Assembly (NCBI RefSeq): GCF_024713945.1
Contig: NC_134680.1
Location: 2,814,001-2,878,000 of the forward strand
Source: Dermatophagoides farinae
Lineage: Eukaryota > Arthropoda > Arachnida > Sarcoptiformes > Pyroglyphidae
Direction: 5' to 3'
Length of the DNA stretch: 64,000 bases
A program made the position numbers and the translations under genes. Of this stretch, positions 11,573 through 23,589 are shown piece after piece; positions within the stretch are counted from its first letter, which is position 1, and each line of letters opens with the position of its first letter. The notes under the pieces are model-generated. The model was not told the DNA's origin and did no database searches. It saw only the letters and a program-made list of their open reading frames with translations.

Positions 11573-12564
11573 AATAAACATTCATCACAACCATAACAAC
11601 AACGACAACAATTTTGTTTGTTTGTTTGTTTTTTTTTACTTATTTAATTAATTAACAGAATTTGATTGAAACAAAAATAAAAATTCCATTAATTTAGAAT
11701 AGATAACGGTGATAAAATTTCCTTTAAATCAAATTTTGAATGTAAATTATCATCATATGATATTTGATGATTGGATGAAAAAAATGAAAAGGAAAAAAAC
11801 ATTACCATTACCACCAACATTATCGGTTTCTTTTCATTTGATTTTTTTTCTGTATACCGACATACGAATAATAAACAAACATGATGATTCATTGAGAGAA
11901 ATAAATGGTTGAAAATTTACCGTTTTTGTGTGTGTATTGAAGAGAGAGAGAGAAAAAAAAATGAATGAATAGATGAGGATATAACTTGATTTATATTTAT
12001 AGAAATGACAGTTACAATTTCTCGATCAACCAATGTATGTTTGAATGTTGTTTGAATTATTTTTTTTGTGAATGGTAATGAATGGATTTATTAAGGAAAA
12101 ACAACCAGATATCTTATTAGGTTTATTTCCTTTCCAATGATAATGATGTTTGTAGTAGTAGTAGTAGTTTTTTTTAAGGAAACTATCAAAATATTACAAA
12201 TCGGATATAACGATGGTCAAAATTGATTAATTGATTATCTTTTGAATATTTTTTACTTTTGAACGAGTTTATTTCATTCACGAAAAAAAACTCGTTTTTT
12301 TTCTCTGAAATAAATAAATGATTACTTAAGCGATAACCGCGACGACAACTACAAGGAAACGAAACAAACAAAAAAAACAAGATGAATTTTTCTTTTTTTT
12401 TATTTTCTTTATATTCCCGGAATATATTGAATAACATTGAGTCAACAATTATTGCAATAACCGCAAGGCGGTTATTTTATGGACAAAAACACATACCACC
12501 CATGAACAACATGAGCTGAATGATGATGATGATAATTTTGTTTTGCAATTTTCTTTTCCTATAG

Positions 12565-12574
12565 TATAAAAAGG
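12565..12574 (+). promoter_or_regulatory. Possible TATA box (TATAAAAAGG)
   Basis: A TATAAAAAGG sequence about 236 bp before the first in-frame ATG of the 12801-14257 gene and the best TATA-like match in its 5' flank. In such AT-rich DNA chance matches are common, so this is only a candidate. Confidence 0.3.
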
Positions 12575-12800
12575 AAAACTGATTTTTTTTTCTAAATATT
12601 TTCATTTTCATTCGAAATTATTACCATCAATTTCAATTTGTGTGTGCGTTTAATTCTAACATTAAAAAGGATTGAAATAAAATGAAAAAAGGAAAAATTT
12701 TGTTCATCTAGCCGTCCGAATAATATATTTTGTTTGATGAATTTTATTTTTTTAATTTAAAATAATTTTTTTCTTCATTTTGTAAATTTGTGTAATATAT

Positions 12801-14257
12801 TTGTTTATTGTTTATGTTTGTTATATCATCATCATCATCATCATGTTTTATGAATTCAAATCAATTGGATTTATTATCATCATCATTATGATGGATACTA
12901 TGAATGGTCCATCGAATATTGAACAACAAAAATCACCATCAATGTTGGTCGAAGCGAAAAAAAATGATGATGAACATCTATTTCTTCATATGCCTGAAGG
13001 TGGTTCAAAAATTTTTCTACCACTACCATTGTTTCTTCCGTTTCCATTTCCGTACGTATTAATAATTGGTTGTTTTTTTTGATTGAAATTCAATTTGTTT
13101 TTTATTTTCTAATTTCATTATTGATTTTCTTTTTTGTTTAATTTTTTTCACGACCAAAAATAATTTTCAAAAAAATAAATAGAATTATTGAAGATGTAGA
13201 AAAAATTTATCATCGTAAAAAAGTACTAGTGCTAACCGAACATAAACCGAAAAAGAAAAAATATAAAACACCAAAATATGAAGACTTTCATCATTATGAT
13301 CTTGGTAAAGGTTATGAAGATTATAAATATGGTTATTATGGCCATAAACAACAATATCATTATAATAATAAAGCACCATATTCTGATTCTGATCCATATT
13401 ATGGTACAAAAAGTTCATATTATGAACCGAGTTATAATGGTAATTATGATAATTATCATCATAATAGCTATAATGGTGGTTATGATAATCCATATCCTCT
13501 ACATCATGATGATCTTTATAAATCATTATTATCATCATCATCAACATCATCGAAATCTAAATATTCTTCATCACCATCATCAGAATTAGAATCATCAATA
13601 CCATTAAAATATGCTTCATCATCATCTAGTAATGAATTTGAAGGAAAGAAAAAATCAAAGTATAGCAGTAGTGGTAGTGGTAACATTGATTTGAATAATC
13701 CTTCCGTATCGGTATTACCACCACCGCCATCATTTTTATCGTCACAATCATCATCATCAAAAGCAACAAAATCATCAAGACGTCCATCATCAAAATATTC
13801 AACAGATAATAAAGATGATTATGAAGTTAGCTCATCAGATGCTATTCCCAGTGTTTATGATAAACATTTACTCGATCTTGATGATGATTATTCAATAAAA
13901 GAATTATATAAACCTAAAAAGAAGAAAAAAATCACTGTTACCGGACCAATGTCAGAATTCGATGAAGATCCTACTAAACATTTTCCATTTGAACCAGATG
14001 AAGGTGATGATGTTGACCATGTAGAATTCTCCACAGAAGATGGTCACTCAAAAGATATTAATCCAACGACAATAATGGATAAAATTCGTAAATTTTTAAC
14101 ACAAGAAAATATTAAACTTAAAGTTAATATTGATTATAATAAACGTAAACGTAAACGTGAACGTAAAGAAGAGCCAAAACAACGAACTCGTTCAATTGGA
14201 AAAATGATTGATGAACAGATTAAAAAACTTGAAGATGATGAACATGATTTTCATTGA
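12801..14257 (+). CDS. Low-complexity Tyr/Ser/Asp/Lys-rich protein, two exons, function unknown
   Basis: Proposed exons 12801-13051 and 13183-14257 join in frame (CC plus A completes a proline codon) to give 441 residues; the 131-bp intron has GTACGT and AATAG ends. Exon 1 encodes a hydrophobic Ile-rich start, then NGPSNIEQQKSPSML and a Pro/Phe/Leu segment (SKIFLPLPLFLPFPFP). Exon 2 continues IIEDVEKIYHRKK. It then passes through a Tyr/His/Asn/Gly-rich region, long Ser tracts, PPPPSFLSS, an acidic stretch (DEDPTKHFPFEPDEGDD) and a basic C-terminus (KRKRKRERKEEPKQR). The start is uncertain: ATGs at 12843 and 12888-12891 are also in frame, and the Ile runs come from ATC repeats. The first hydrophobic stretch could be a signal anchor. 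Sustained open frame, clean splice sites and non-repetitive charged segments argue it is real. No family recognised. Confidence 0.55.
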
Positions 14258-14590
14258 TTTCAGTTGAATTGAATTGAATGTAAAACCAGAAGAAACAAAA
14301 ATCAAAGTAGAAAATGGTCGACATTTGTTTGTATAAATAAAAATAAAGAAAACATTCTCATCATCCAAGAAATGAACAACAACAACAACAACAACAACAA
14401 AAATCATTAGACCAATATCATTGAAAACTACAATCGTTATTGTCGGTGGTCTATCTGGTCAAAATAATTGAAATACAAAAACAAACAAAATAAAAATAGT
14501 TGGATCTAAATGCGCTCTCATCAGCAACAACAGAAGCCAAGAACCATACCATTGTATTGTTTATGGGAAATAAATTATTTTAGCGAGCGG

Positions 14591-14624
<34 letters not shown>

Positions 14625-15190
14625 TGAGAACCCCACAGTGTCCGTAATTTCTCACAATTTTGATCTTTGTTTTATCATTTTGTTTTCCGCATCATCATTT
14701 AGTCTGATTTTTAATTTTGTACAAAAAAAAAAAAAATTTTTCCTTTTTCTTATTTTCTTTTTAGCATCCTTGATGATGAGCATTTCATACTTATTTCTTT
14801 CAAATTTTTTTTTAGTGTTATTTTCTTTTGGATATATTCGAAATCATAGTTTATTTAGCAAAACTTAAAAAAAAACTAAATGTATGTCAATGTAATATCA
14901 ATCATCACCGTCGTTGTTGACTTCGGTTTATTTTTAAATAGTGATTTTTTTTCACTTCCGAAATTTGATACTTTTATTTTTTTTCAACTTCCCACTTCCT
15001 TGGCATTTTTTTTCAATTTGTTTGTTTTGTAATATTTTCCTTTCCCCACTCGATCGATGTTACCGTGTGAGTAAAAAAAAAAAAATCCAAATAAAATGAA
15101 AAGATTTTATCAATCAGAAATCAATATTGATGAATGAATGAAAAACATATGTCTGTGAAATGATGCTTAATGGTGATGATGATGATAATA
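14258..15190. other. Spacer between convergent genes, with microsatellites
   Basis: Lies between the 3' ends of the low-complexity gene (+) and the UGT gene (-). No gene seen. Contains (CAA)n at 14376-14400, (ATC)n at 14592-14624 and several T runs; 3' UTRs of both neighbours should be here. Confidence 0.55.
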
Positions 15191-16674
15191 TTATTGAACA
15201 TCATCATCATCATATTTCAAACTGTTGTTTTCATTTCCGTACATGTTCAAAGAAACCAATCTTTCTAATTGAATACATGCTAATCGAACACTATTTGATT
15301 GTCGTATACGTTTGGATGCATGTTGAAGATTTTGTCGTATGATTTCACCATCAGCATTGAATAATAATTTTTCAACATTTTCAATCAATTCTTTGGCTTC
15401 AAATCGATATGGATCCATTCGTATACCAAATTGTTTTTCATGTATACGTTGTGCATTACTATATTGATCGAAAAACAATGGCATTACAATCATCGGTTTA
15501 CCATGCATTACACATTCGGCTAATGTATTATTACCACCATGAAATATGACTATATCAACCATAGGTAATATACGTCGTTGATCTAACCATTGTCGTCCCC
15601 ACATATTATCGGCTAATTCATATTGATCATGTAATGGACCTTTTGATATAATATATTTATATGGGGTATAACGTAATGATTCGATAATTTTTTTCATCAA
15701 TTCAATATCGATTGGTCCACATGAACCCAATGAAATATAAATTAATCGATCATTTTTTTGAATTTTATGACGAAATTCTTCTGGAAATTCATATGGATGA
15801 TAATCATCGGGATTATAATCAAAAAATGAATCTAATTGAAGAAAATTTGCCGGTCTTTCTACACGATCATTGAAATCCAATTCTTTAGGATAACCATACA
15901 GATTTAGATATGGTGATTTATTGAAAAATATCGACTCGGGATATGGATCATAACCGAAATCCTGATTCAATTGATTCTGTAAATCTTGTAATGGTTTTCG
16001 ATATTTTTCATGAAATAATTTACGATATTCTGACCATTCACTTCGATCATTACTTGGTAGACCTTGATTAGCAAAAAAAAAAAAAAAAATTAACAACAGT
16101 TATTCAAATCGTATTCAAAAAAATTACCCGACATTAATGGTGGTAATTCTTTGGAATTATAGAGAAAATCCGGACAGCCACTAAATAAAAATATCCACGG
16201 TGTATTTCGACGAAAAGCTATACATGGTGGTATGATAAAATGATCGATAATAATCAAATCTGGTCCATGTTCATCAATCAATCGATCGATTTTTTCATGT
16301 AGACGTTTCATTTTTTCATAAATTCTTTTGAACATTGCATTATCACGAAGTTCAAGTTTTTCTTTCGGTGTTTTATGTTGCAGAACAATCGATTTTTGAA
16401 GACGTGAAACAATCAACGGTAGCACTGGATGTTGTTCATGATCTATCATCGATTGTCGATCGATTTTATTTGTTGAAGATTTTTCAAACATTTTTGGATC
16501 TTCACCATCATCCATAAGTATTAATTCTTCGTGGCCATGTTTACGAAAATTTCCACAATATTCTGAACCAATCATAAATGTAATTTGATGATCACGTTTA
16601 CGTAGACCATTGGCCAGACCAAGACAAGCTTGAACATGGCCAATGCCTTCCATTGAATAGAATAAAATTTTCAT
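15191..16674 (-). CDS. Bacterial-type UDP-glycosyltransferase (GT1), two exons
   Basis: Exons 16674-16128 and 16062-15191, split by a 65-bp phase-1 intron, give 472 residues. The junction reads ELPPLMSG-LPSNDRSEW. It would transfer a sugar from a UDP-sugar to small lipophilic acceptors, a detoxification role in mites. The N-terminus MKILFYSMEGIGHV holds the GT1 catalytic His13 in a GHV context. ISLGS (292-296) starts the donor domain. WLDQRRILPMVDIVIFHGG with HGGNNT at 357-362, and FFDQ ending at 382, form the UDP-sugar signature. There is no signal peptide and no C-terminal membrane anchor, unlike animal ER UGTs; this is the cytosolic form found in bacteria and in mites. Chelicerates are reported to have lost ancestral UGTs, and mites to have regained them from bacteria. 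It is divergently arranged with the LHFPL gene. Confidence 0.88.
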
Positions 16675-17641
16675 TATTTTTAAATTATTGACTTTGATGA
16701 TCTATGCCAGACGGCTGTTTGGATATTCAAATTTCGTTTTTTTTTCACAAGGTTAATCAAGGGCAAATAAATAAATAAAATGAAAAAAAAACATAAATGA
16801 CATACATTCATGGGTGATGATAAAATTTTTATTGAATCTTATTGATTCAATCAAAACTATCGATTATTTTGTCGAAAATATTAATGTAAAAAAACGATGA
16901 TTAAAAAACATTTGAATGAACAATGTGTGTCTTATTTTGTTGCTAAAATAATGATATATGTTTTTTGTTTTGTTTTGTTTTCCATCTCACACTTTATTTG
17001 CTCACGAAATTTTTTCTTCAAGCATACATGACTGGCTATAATTTTTTTTTGATATGTATGACTTGTGTTTTAATGAATGACATGATCATTCGATTCGGAT
17101 TTTTTTTCGTTCAATATTTGATTATTTGTTTGTTTAATGAATGACAAAAACAACAGTAAACAATTTGAAGTTCGGCTGCATATTGTAATGATAATAATTA
17201 TGATGACGGAAATGGTTATGGAACACTTGTTACACAAAAACCATTCCCATATCAAACGCTCCATATTTTTAAATTGGATTTTTTTCGCGTCTTTTTCTAC
17301 CGCCGTTTATTCTATTTCGGCATGGCCAACCATCCAATGGTGGATTCAGTAAATTCATTTTGAATGATAATTGTTCTGTTCTTATTGTTCGTGAGTTCTT
17401 ATGTCTGTGTGCGTGTGGTATTTGTATGAAAATATGTGACCATTGTCTTGCAACCTATTTGCTTCTTGCGCGCGCGAGTATTATTATAACTAAGACGATA
17501 CCATTTTTTCAAAAATGTACACAACACACAAGGGTGTAGGACAGTACAATCACCAGTCAATGTCAGCATGTTAGTGTTGTTGTTGTTGATTTTGATATTG
17601 ATATAATTCGAACGGAAAAACAATTACAAAAACAATATAAA
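16675..17641. promoter_or_regulatory. Divergent promoter region between UGT and LHFPL genes
   Basis: A 967-bp spacer between two divergent start codons with no supported gene. It should hold both promoters. The only GC-rich spot is an alternating GCGCGCGCG at 17468-17476, about 170 bp before the LHFPL start and unusual in this AT-rich DNA. No clear TATA box. Confidence 0.5.
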
Positions 17642-18612
17642 ATGTTGATCCAAGATGATACGAATGAACAGAAAATTATTGAATCATCATCATATAAACA
17701 TCCGGATGATATTGAATCCGATCATCATTATCATCGAACAACACATTTATTATGTTCATTTGTATGGTGGACAGCATTATCATTGATTGCATCATTATTG
17801 ATTGCAGCTGGATTTTGGTTACCATATTGGATACAAGGATTCTATGATGATGATAATGGTAGTCAGATCACAACTATTACATTTAGTCCATTTCGTCGTT
17901 GTAATTTTCCAGTAATCAATAATGATGGCAATGTTAATATTATGTTTAAATGTATTCGTTATGAACATTTCGATGATATTCCATCACTTTCATGGAAGGT
18001 ATGTGTGTGTTATTGATGAAGTGAAAATCGTCATGAATTTTGTTATTCATTTTTTGTCATTTTTTTTTTAAAAAAAAGCTAACCACACTATTAGTTGGCC
18101 TGGGTGTTTTATTCTCCATTCTGGTTGCATTAATCCTATTATTTGCTTGTTGTATGCCAAATGCATTAACATCATCAAATACCTGTCTATTGGTTATTGT
18201 ACAGCTTTTAATTAGTGAGTAACTATATTCAATTTTTTTTCGTCATTTTTTTAATGTAATGAAAATTCAATATATTTTATTATATAGTCTTGGTGATAAT
18301 TACTGGCTGCATTATTTATCCACTTGGTTGGAATGATCAACAACAACAACAACAACAAATACAACATATATGTGGTGCTTATAATTTAGAAAAACCATTT
18401 GAATTAGGTAAGTTTTTTTTAATTTATGATGATCATCAATGTGAATGTATAATCAATCAATTTTGATTTAATTTTCTATTGACACTTCTTATGAATTAGA
18501 AAAATGTCAGCCATCATTATCCATCTATCTATTGGCATCGGGATTAATTCTACTCATCATATGTCTTATGTTTGGCATATGTACATCACGTCAATATAGA
18601 AAATTTTTTTGA
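17642..18612 (+). CDS. LHFPL-family tetraspan membrane protein, four exons
   Basis: Proposed exons 17642-17998, 18079-18214, 18288-18407 and 18500-18612 (introns 80, 73 and 92 bp, all GT...AG) give 241 residues. Four membrane segments: about 37-64 (LLCSFVWWTALSLIAS), 121-145, 156-180 and 212-232. Family marks of the lipoma-HMGIC-fusion-partner-like group are visible: the first segment ends in FWLPYWI; the first loop has FRRC and FDDIPSLSWK; the third segment ends in IIYPLGWN; and the second loop carries CG and EKC cysteines. Human LHFPL proteins have similar length and act as auxiliary partners of channels and receptors; the role in mites is unknown. A Gln run (about seven) in the second loop comes from a CAA repeat. 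The gene converges on DHX38, with the stop codons about 200 bp apart. Confidence 0.85.
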
Positions 18613-18732
18613 AACATTTTATTAACCAACTTTGATAACATACATTTTTTTTGAAATTGAAAAAAATGAATTTTATTTTTGATAAACGAATATAATACAA
18701 TTGCACAAACACACACATAAACATTTGAATAA

Positions 18733-18738
18733 TTTATT
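18733..18738 (-). terminator. Poly(A) signal for DHX38 (AATAAA on minus)
   Basis: TTTATT on the plus strand, reading AATAAA on the minus strand about 71 bp after the DHX38 stop codon. It is well placed between the convergent genes, though AATAAA is frequent by chance here. Confidence 0.45.
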
Positions 18739-18808
18739 TTAATTTACATTCTTCAAAAATTGAATTTTAAGATGCTCTATTACAAAAAAAAATCAATAAA
18801 TTTTTTTT

Positions 18809-21800
18809 TTATAAACCAAATCTTTGACCTGGTGTCGAACGTTTTGGTGTTTGATTACAAACAGTACCAGAATCGGTGGCAGCTGGTGTCATTGGTCGTT
18901 TTAAACCCGGTGTTACAATCATTGTTGATCGTGACAATGACAGATAAGAACGGCTATCCATTTCTTCTTTATTACGCCGTAACATTTCTTCAGCTATGGC
19001 CATCTCTTGTTCCATTTCTTTTTCATGATCACGTTGCTGTTGTTTACGTTCCAAACGTGATTTCGAGGATTCTTTTACCGAATAAAACATTGGTCCTAAT
19101 TCGGCAAGCCACTGTCCTTCAACAGCTGTTACACATTGCATATATTCTTTTGTTGTCATAATCAATTCATGATAGATAACATAATCGGGTGTAAAACCCA
19201 TACCATATAATGCTGATGTTGGATGTAGATGACATGGCATACCTGTACGCATATTTACATATTCACCAATACCTTTTAGACGAGCAGCCTGATGAAAATA
19301 AGCGGAACAAATACATTTTCGTATACAATCCCATTCATTTCCACAGGAAATGATTGGCAATTTATGTGATTCCATTATCTCTTTTAATTGTTGTCGTACT
19401 TCACGAACTTTACGCATCGCTTTCGGATGGATAAAATGTTGTTGACACCAATGGCTCGAATATTTATGCATACGCCATTGTAGATAGGAATTCAATAGAG
19501 TTAAATGATCAGATTCAGGTACTTGAAATTTTTCTCTAACTAAATCACTTTCTTCTTCACGACCTTTTGGGCGATAAAAAATCGATGGAACCGATAACAT
19601 TGATACAATAATCAATACTTCAGCTGAACAGTGCATTTCGGTAGAAACTAATAACATTTTTGACATTGCCGGATCCAAAGGAAATTCAACCATATTTCTT
19701 CCAAGTGGTGTTAATTGTCCAACATTATCCAATGCACCAAGTATCCATAGCTGATACATTGAATTCATCATATTATCCTGCGGTGGTGGATCCATAAAAT
19801 GAAATTGTAACAAATCTTGTACACCTAATGATTTCAGTAATAGAACAACATTGGCTAGATTTGTTCGTTGAATTTCCGGTACAGTATTTGTAAGCATTTC
19901 ATGTTTATATTGTCGTTCAGTATATAAACGATAACAACACCCAGGTCCAGTACGACCAGCACGACCACTACGTTGATTGGCATTCGCTTGTGATACGGGA
20001 TATATTTGTAATGCATCCATACCGATTCTTGGATTATATACTTTTAATTTACAATAACCACTATCGACAACAAACATAATACCATCAACGGTTAATGATG
20101 TTTCGGCAATATTTGTTGCTACAACAACTTTACGTATACCTTGATCGGCTTTACGAAAAATTTTCGCCTGTAAATCTGAAGGTAATTGTGAATAAATCGG
20201 TAGAATTGCTAATTCCGGTATTTCAGTCGTCGATGTTTCTGATAATGTTTTTAAACGTTCTTTTATTACTTCACACGTAACTTCAATATCTTCTTGTCCG
20301 GGCATAAATACAAGAATATCACCTTCAAGACCACCAAGATGAATTTGAATCGTTTGTTTAACGGCTGCATCAACATAATCTTCAACAGGACTTTTAGAGA
20401 AATATAATTCTACTGGATAGGTACGACCCGGAATAGTGAATACTGGAACATTACCAAAAAACATGGCAAATTTTGTTGCATCCATAGTGGCCGAAGTAAT
20501 AATCAATTTAATATCATTACGACGTGCGGCTACTTGTCGTAGAATGCCAAACAATACATCCGTATCTAAACTTCTTTCATGAGCTTCATCCATAATAACG
20601 GCAGCATAATTATCCAGATCTGGTTCGGATAATGATTCTCTCAATAGTATACCATCGGTCATATATTTAATAATTGTTTTATTCGATGTACAATCTTCAA
20701 ATCGTATAGCATAGCCAACTTCTTCACCCAATTTTACTCCCACTTCATCAGCAACACGTTTTGCAACCGACATAGCTGCTACACGTCTTGGTTGTGTACA
20801 ACCAATCACACCATATTTGGTATATCCTTCTTCATGTAAATATTGTGTTAATTGTGTAGTTTTACCGGAACCAGTTTCGCCAACAATAATAACAATATTA
20901 TTATCACGTATCACCTGTAATAATTCATTACGGACAGCGAATGCTGGTAAAAATTGTCGTTGTTTCATAATTTTCGTGCGATCCATCCGATCTTCATCGT
21001 CGATATGATCTTTAAATCGATGTTCGGTTTTATAATCACCACCACATTTTGCATTATCATCCATTTCATCTTTCGGTTTTTCAACACCCATTATATCACC
21101 AAGACGTGTACCGGATAATTCCCATTCTTTTTTCTGTGCTTTTTTTCTTTCCTTCATTTCACGATGATAACGAACCAATGCCGAACCTAATTCATCACAA
21201 AGCAAATAAAAAACGATTATCAAATTATTTGTCCAATTGATTGTACATACCTTTTCGTGCAAGAATAGCAAAATCCGATGTTGGATCTTTAACCGGTACA
21301 ACTGGTTCCGGTTGTTTAGTAAAAACAATTCGACCATCTAAAAATGGTGGAACAATATTATGTACCATAAGATGAACACGACCTTCAATATTTTCATCAT
21401 CATTATTATTATCGTTGATTTTTGTTACAACACCAGATAATAATAAACGATTTGTTTCCCATTTTTCATTATCTTTATTAATCTGCCGTTGTTGTGCCGA
21501 AACTCGTTGCACGACTTTAGATTTTTTCAAGGATTCTTCTTTCTCTTTTGTATATTCATCGGGCATATCCCCGAATGGATTTTGATCACATTCATCATCA
21601 TACCAGACACGATCTAAACGTCGAATTTCTTCTTCATCTTCTTCCCAAGATTTTTCCATCGATTCATTATCACCACCACCACGTATACTTCGCGATGGAT
21701 CTCGTCGATCAGTCCAATGTGATGGTGTAAATCGTGGTGTAGATGGAACTCTTGATGTTGATGATGAATGTCGTCTTGATGATGATGGTCGTTCCCAATC

Positions 21801-22331
21801 CTGTCGGGAACTACTACCATTATAACCACTGTCATCATCTTCATCCCAGGCAGATCGAGATGGTGTTGTTAAACGTCGTGGTGATGAATGGTCAAATGAT
21901 TTCCATGATTTTGATGACGGAATATTCGGTTGTTGTTGTGGACGTTTGAAATGTTTACTTGTAAATTCATTCTCATATTTATCTCGATGTCGTTCATCTC
22001 GAGCTTTTTTACGTTCTCGATATTCATCAGACACACCATCCGATACGGTTGGTGTTTCGATTCGTTTCGAACGATAATAACGATCATGTGAGGCTGAATG
22101 GCGAAATTTTTCACTATGTTTATCATCATCTCTTTCACGTGATCGTTCACGTTCTTCACGTTTTTTCGCCGCTAATGTATCTAAACCGAGTAATGATGTT
22201 TGTGGTTTTTGATATGTTAAATTTTCGGCTCCAGGATTTTTCAACGATTTTTTATTCGGGATATATAGACCTCCAGGTTCATTAGATTTGGTACCTTCTA
22301 AACGATGAATATTTGTTGTGTCAAAACTCAT
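18809..22331 (-). CDS. DHX38: DHX38 / Prp16 DEAH-box pre-mRNA splicing ATPase, two exons
   Basis: Exons 22331-21251 and 21186-18809, split by a 64-bp phase-1 intron (junction [14 protein letters not shown]), give 1152 residues; human DHX38 has 1227. Prp16 is the spliceosomal helicase that remodels the complex between the two splicing steps. The N-terminal half is Arg/Ser/Asp/Glu-rich ([12 protein letters not shown]), as in metazoan orthologues, followed by the Prp16-specific block with [12 protein letters not shown]. Motifs: GETGSGKT (463-470), DEAH (560-563), SAT (592-594), TNIAETSLT (718-726), QRSGRAGR (765-772). These are followed by winged-helix/ratchet regions and the OB-fold segment ([16 protein letters not shown]). 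A charged coiled C-terminal tail ends [13 protein letters not shown]. All helicase motifs are intact. This is a housekeeping gene and the most secure call in the window. Confidence 0.96.
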
Positions 22332-22485
22332 TTTTTGATGATTATGATGATGATGATGATAATTAATAAACAGAATAAATTCAAAAAATTATAAGAAAAA
22401 CAAATTTTTTCCAATATAAAAAACAAAACATGTTTACATTATAAAAACAACGATTTCCACCTAACCGAACCGACCAGATCGAAAT

Positions 22486-22519
22486 GGCCGCGAAAAAAAA
22501 AGAATTCAAATTCGCGGCC
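22486..22519. promoter_or_regulatory. GC-rich inverted repeat in the DHX38 promoter
   Basis: GGCCGCGAA at 22486-22494 and its exact reverse complement at 22511-22519 around a 16-bp AT-rich spacer, about 155 bp upstream of the DHX38 start codon. It is the only CpG-rich stretch in this flank, so it is a candidate core promoter or factor-binding element. The factor is unknown. Confidence 0.45.
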
Positions 22520-23589
22520 TATAGGCTTATAAATTTTCTTGAATCTTGAATGAGTATCGATCATTTATATATTGAAATAAATTAATTATAGAATCAAATT
22601 TCATTCGATCAATCATTAAAGAGAAAAAATGCTGTCATCGTCATCATCATCATCAAATAAATCCCATCATCTATGATGATCATATCATACCAAAGAGGCA
22701 ACAAGTAAACAACAAAACAAGAACAAAAAAATATAACACTATGAAAAGATGAAATATCAAATGAATCATAAATTATAACAGCATTTTGTGAAGAAAAATA
22801 TGAATCTCAAATCTTGAAATCTTATATATTTATTTATCTTGGAATACATACACAAAAATGGTGTGTGTGTGTGTGTATGTATATTCGAAACAAGGAATGG
22901 CAGCGGAAAAAAAATCATCCTACGAAAATGTTTTGTGCATTCGTTTGAATTTTTCATGAAATCATCACCACCACCATCATACGATCCCCATGTGTGTCAT
23001 ATCGTTTATCATTCAATTAATTTTACCTGCGTTCATATTTTTCTTTCTTTTTTTTAATTTTAATCTAGAAATGAAATCTGTATATTTTACTTCTGTGTGT
23101 ATGTTGCTTATTCAATTTATATATATATGAGCTATTCGAATTTCGATTATTAATTATGGATGACAACAACAACAACAACTTGAACGTCGAAGATGACGAT
23201 GATGATGACAACGAAGAAAACATCTCTCTCTCGCTCTATGTATATGTGATTTTTTTCGTTTCAAGGAAAAAAATGTTCACATAATCTTCACCTGTCATCA
23301 TCATCATCTTGGCAATAAAATTTTCATTTTTTTTTTTTTTTGATTGGATAAAATTAACTACAAACACTGTATCACAAAGAATGTGATAATAATGATAATG
23401 TATGGTGAACGATATATTCAGGAGAGAGAAAGAGAGGAAGCCGAAACATATGAAACATTCATGGATGATTATGATGATTATGGACAATCAAGTTCAGTAT
23501 TTGTATGCTTATTTTTTGTTTATCCATAAATCTCCTAATTCTACTAATTATTTATATCTATCGTCTTTATCTTTCAATTTCGTCAATCA

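Larger units (their letters stand above)
8880..12800. other. Non-coding interval with microsatellites
   Basis: No supported gene in 3.9 kb; open frames here are built from A-, T- and ATG-rich simple sequence. Holds a compound (CA)n(GA)n tract at 8936-9000, a (TTG)n tract at 11529-11572, a 9-bp perfect hairpin at 12456-12476 and a TATA-like box at 12565-12574 ahead of the next gene. Confidence 0.6.

Noticed and set aside
13185-13589. Minus-strand 121-residue and plus-strand 103-residue frames
   Set aside because: Met/His/Asn/Ile-rich shadows of the low-complexity gene at 12801-14257.
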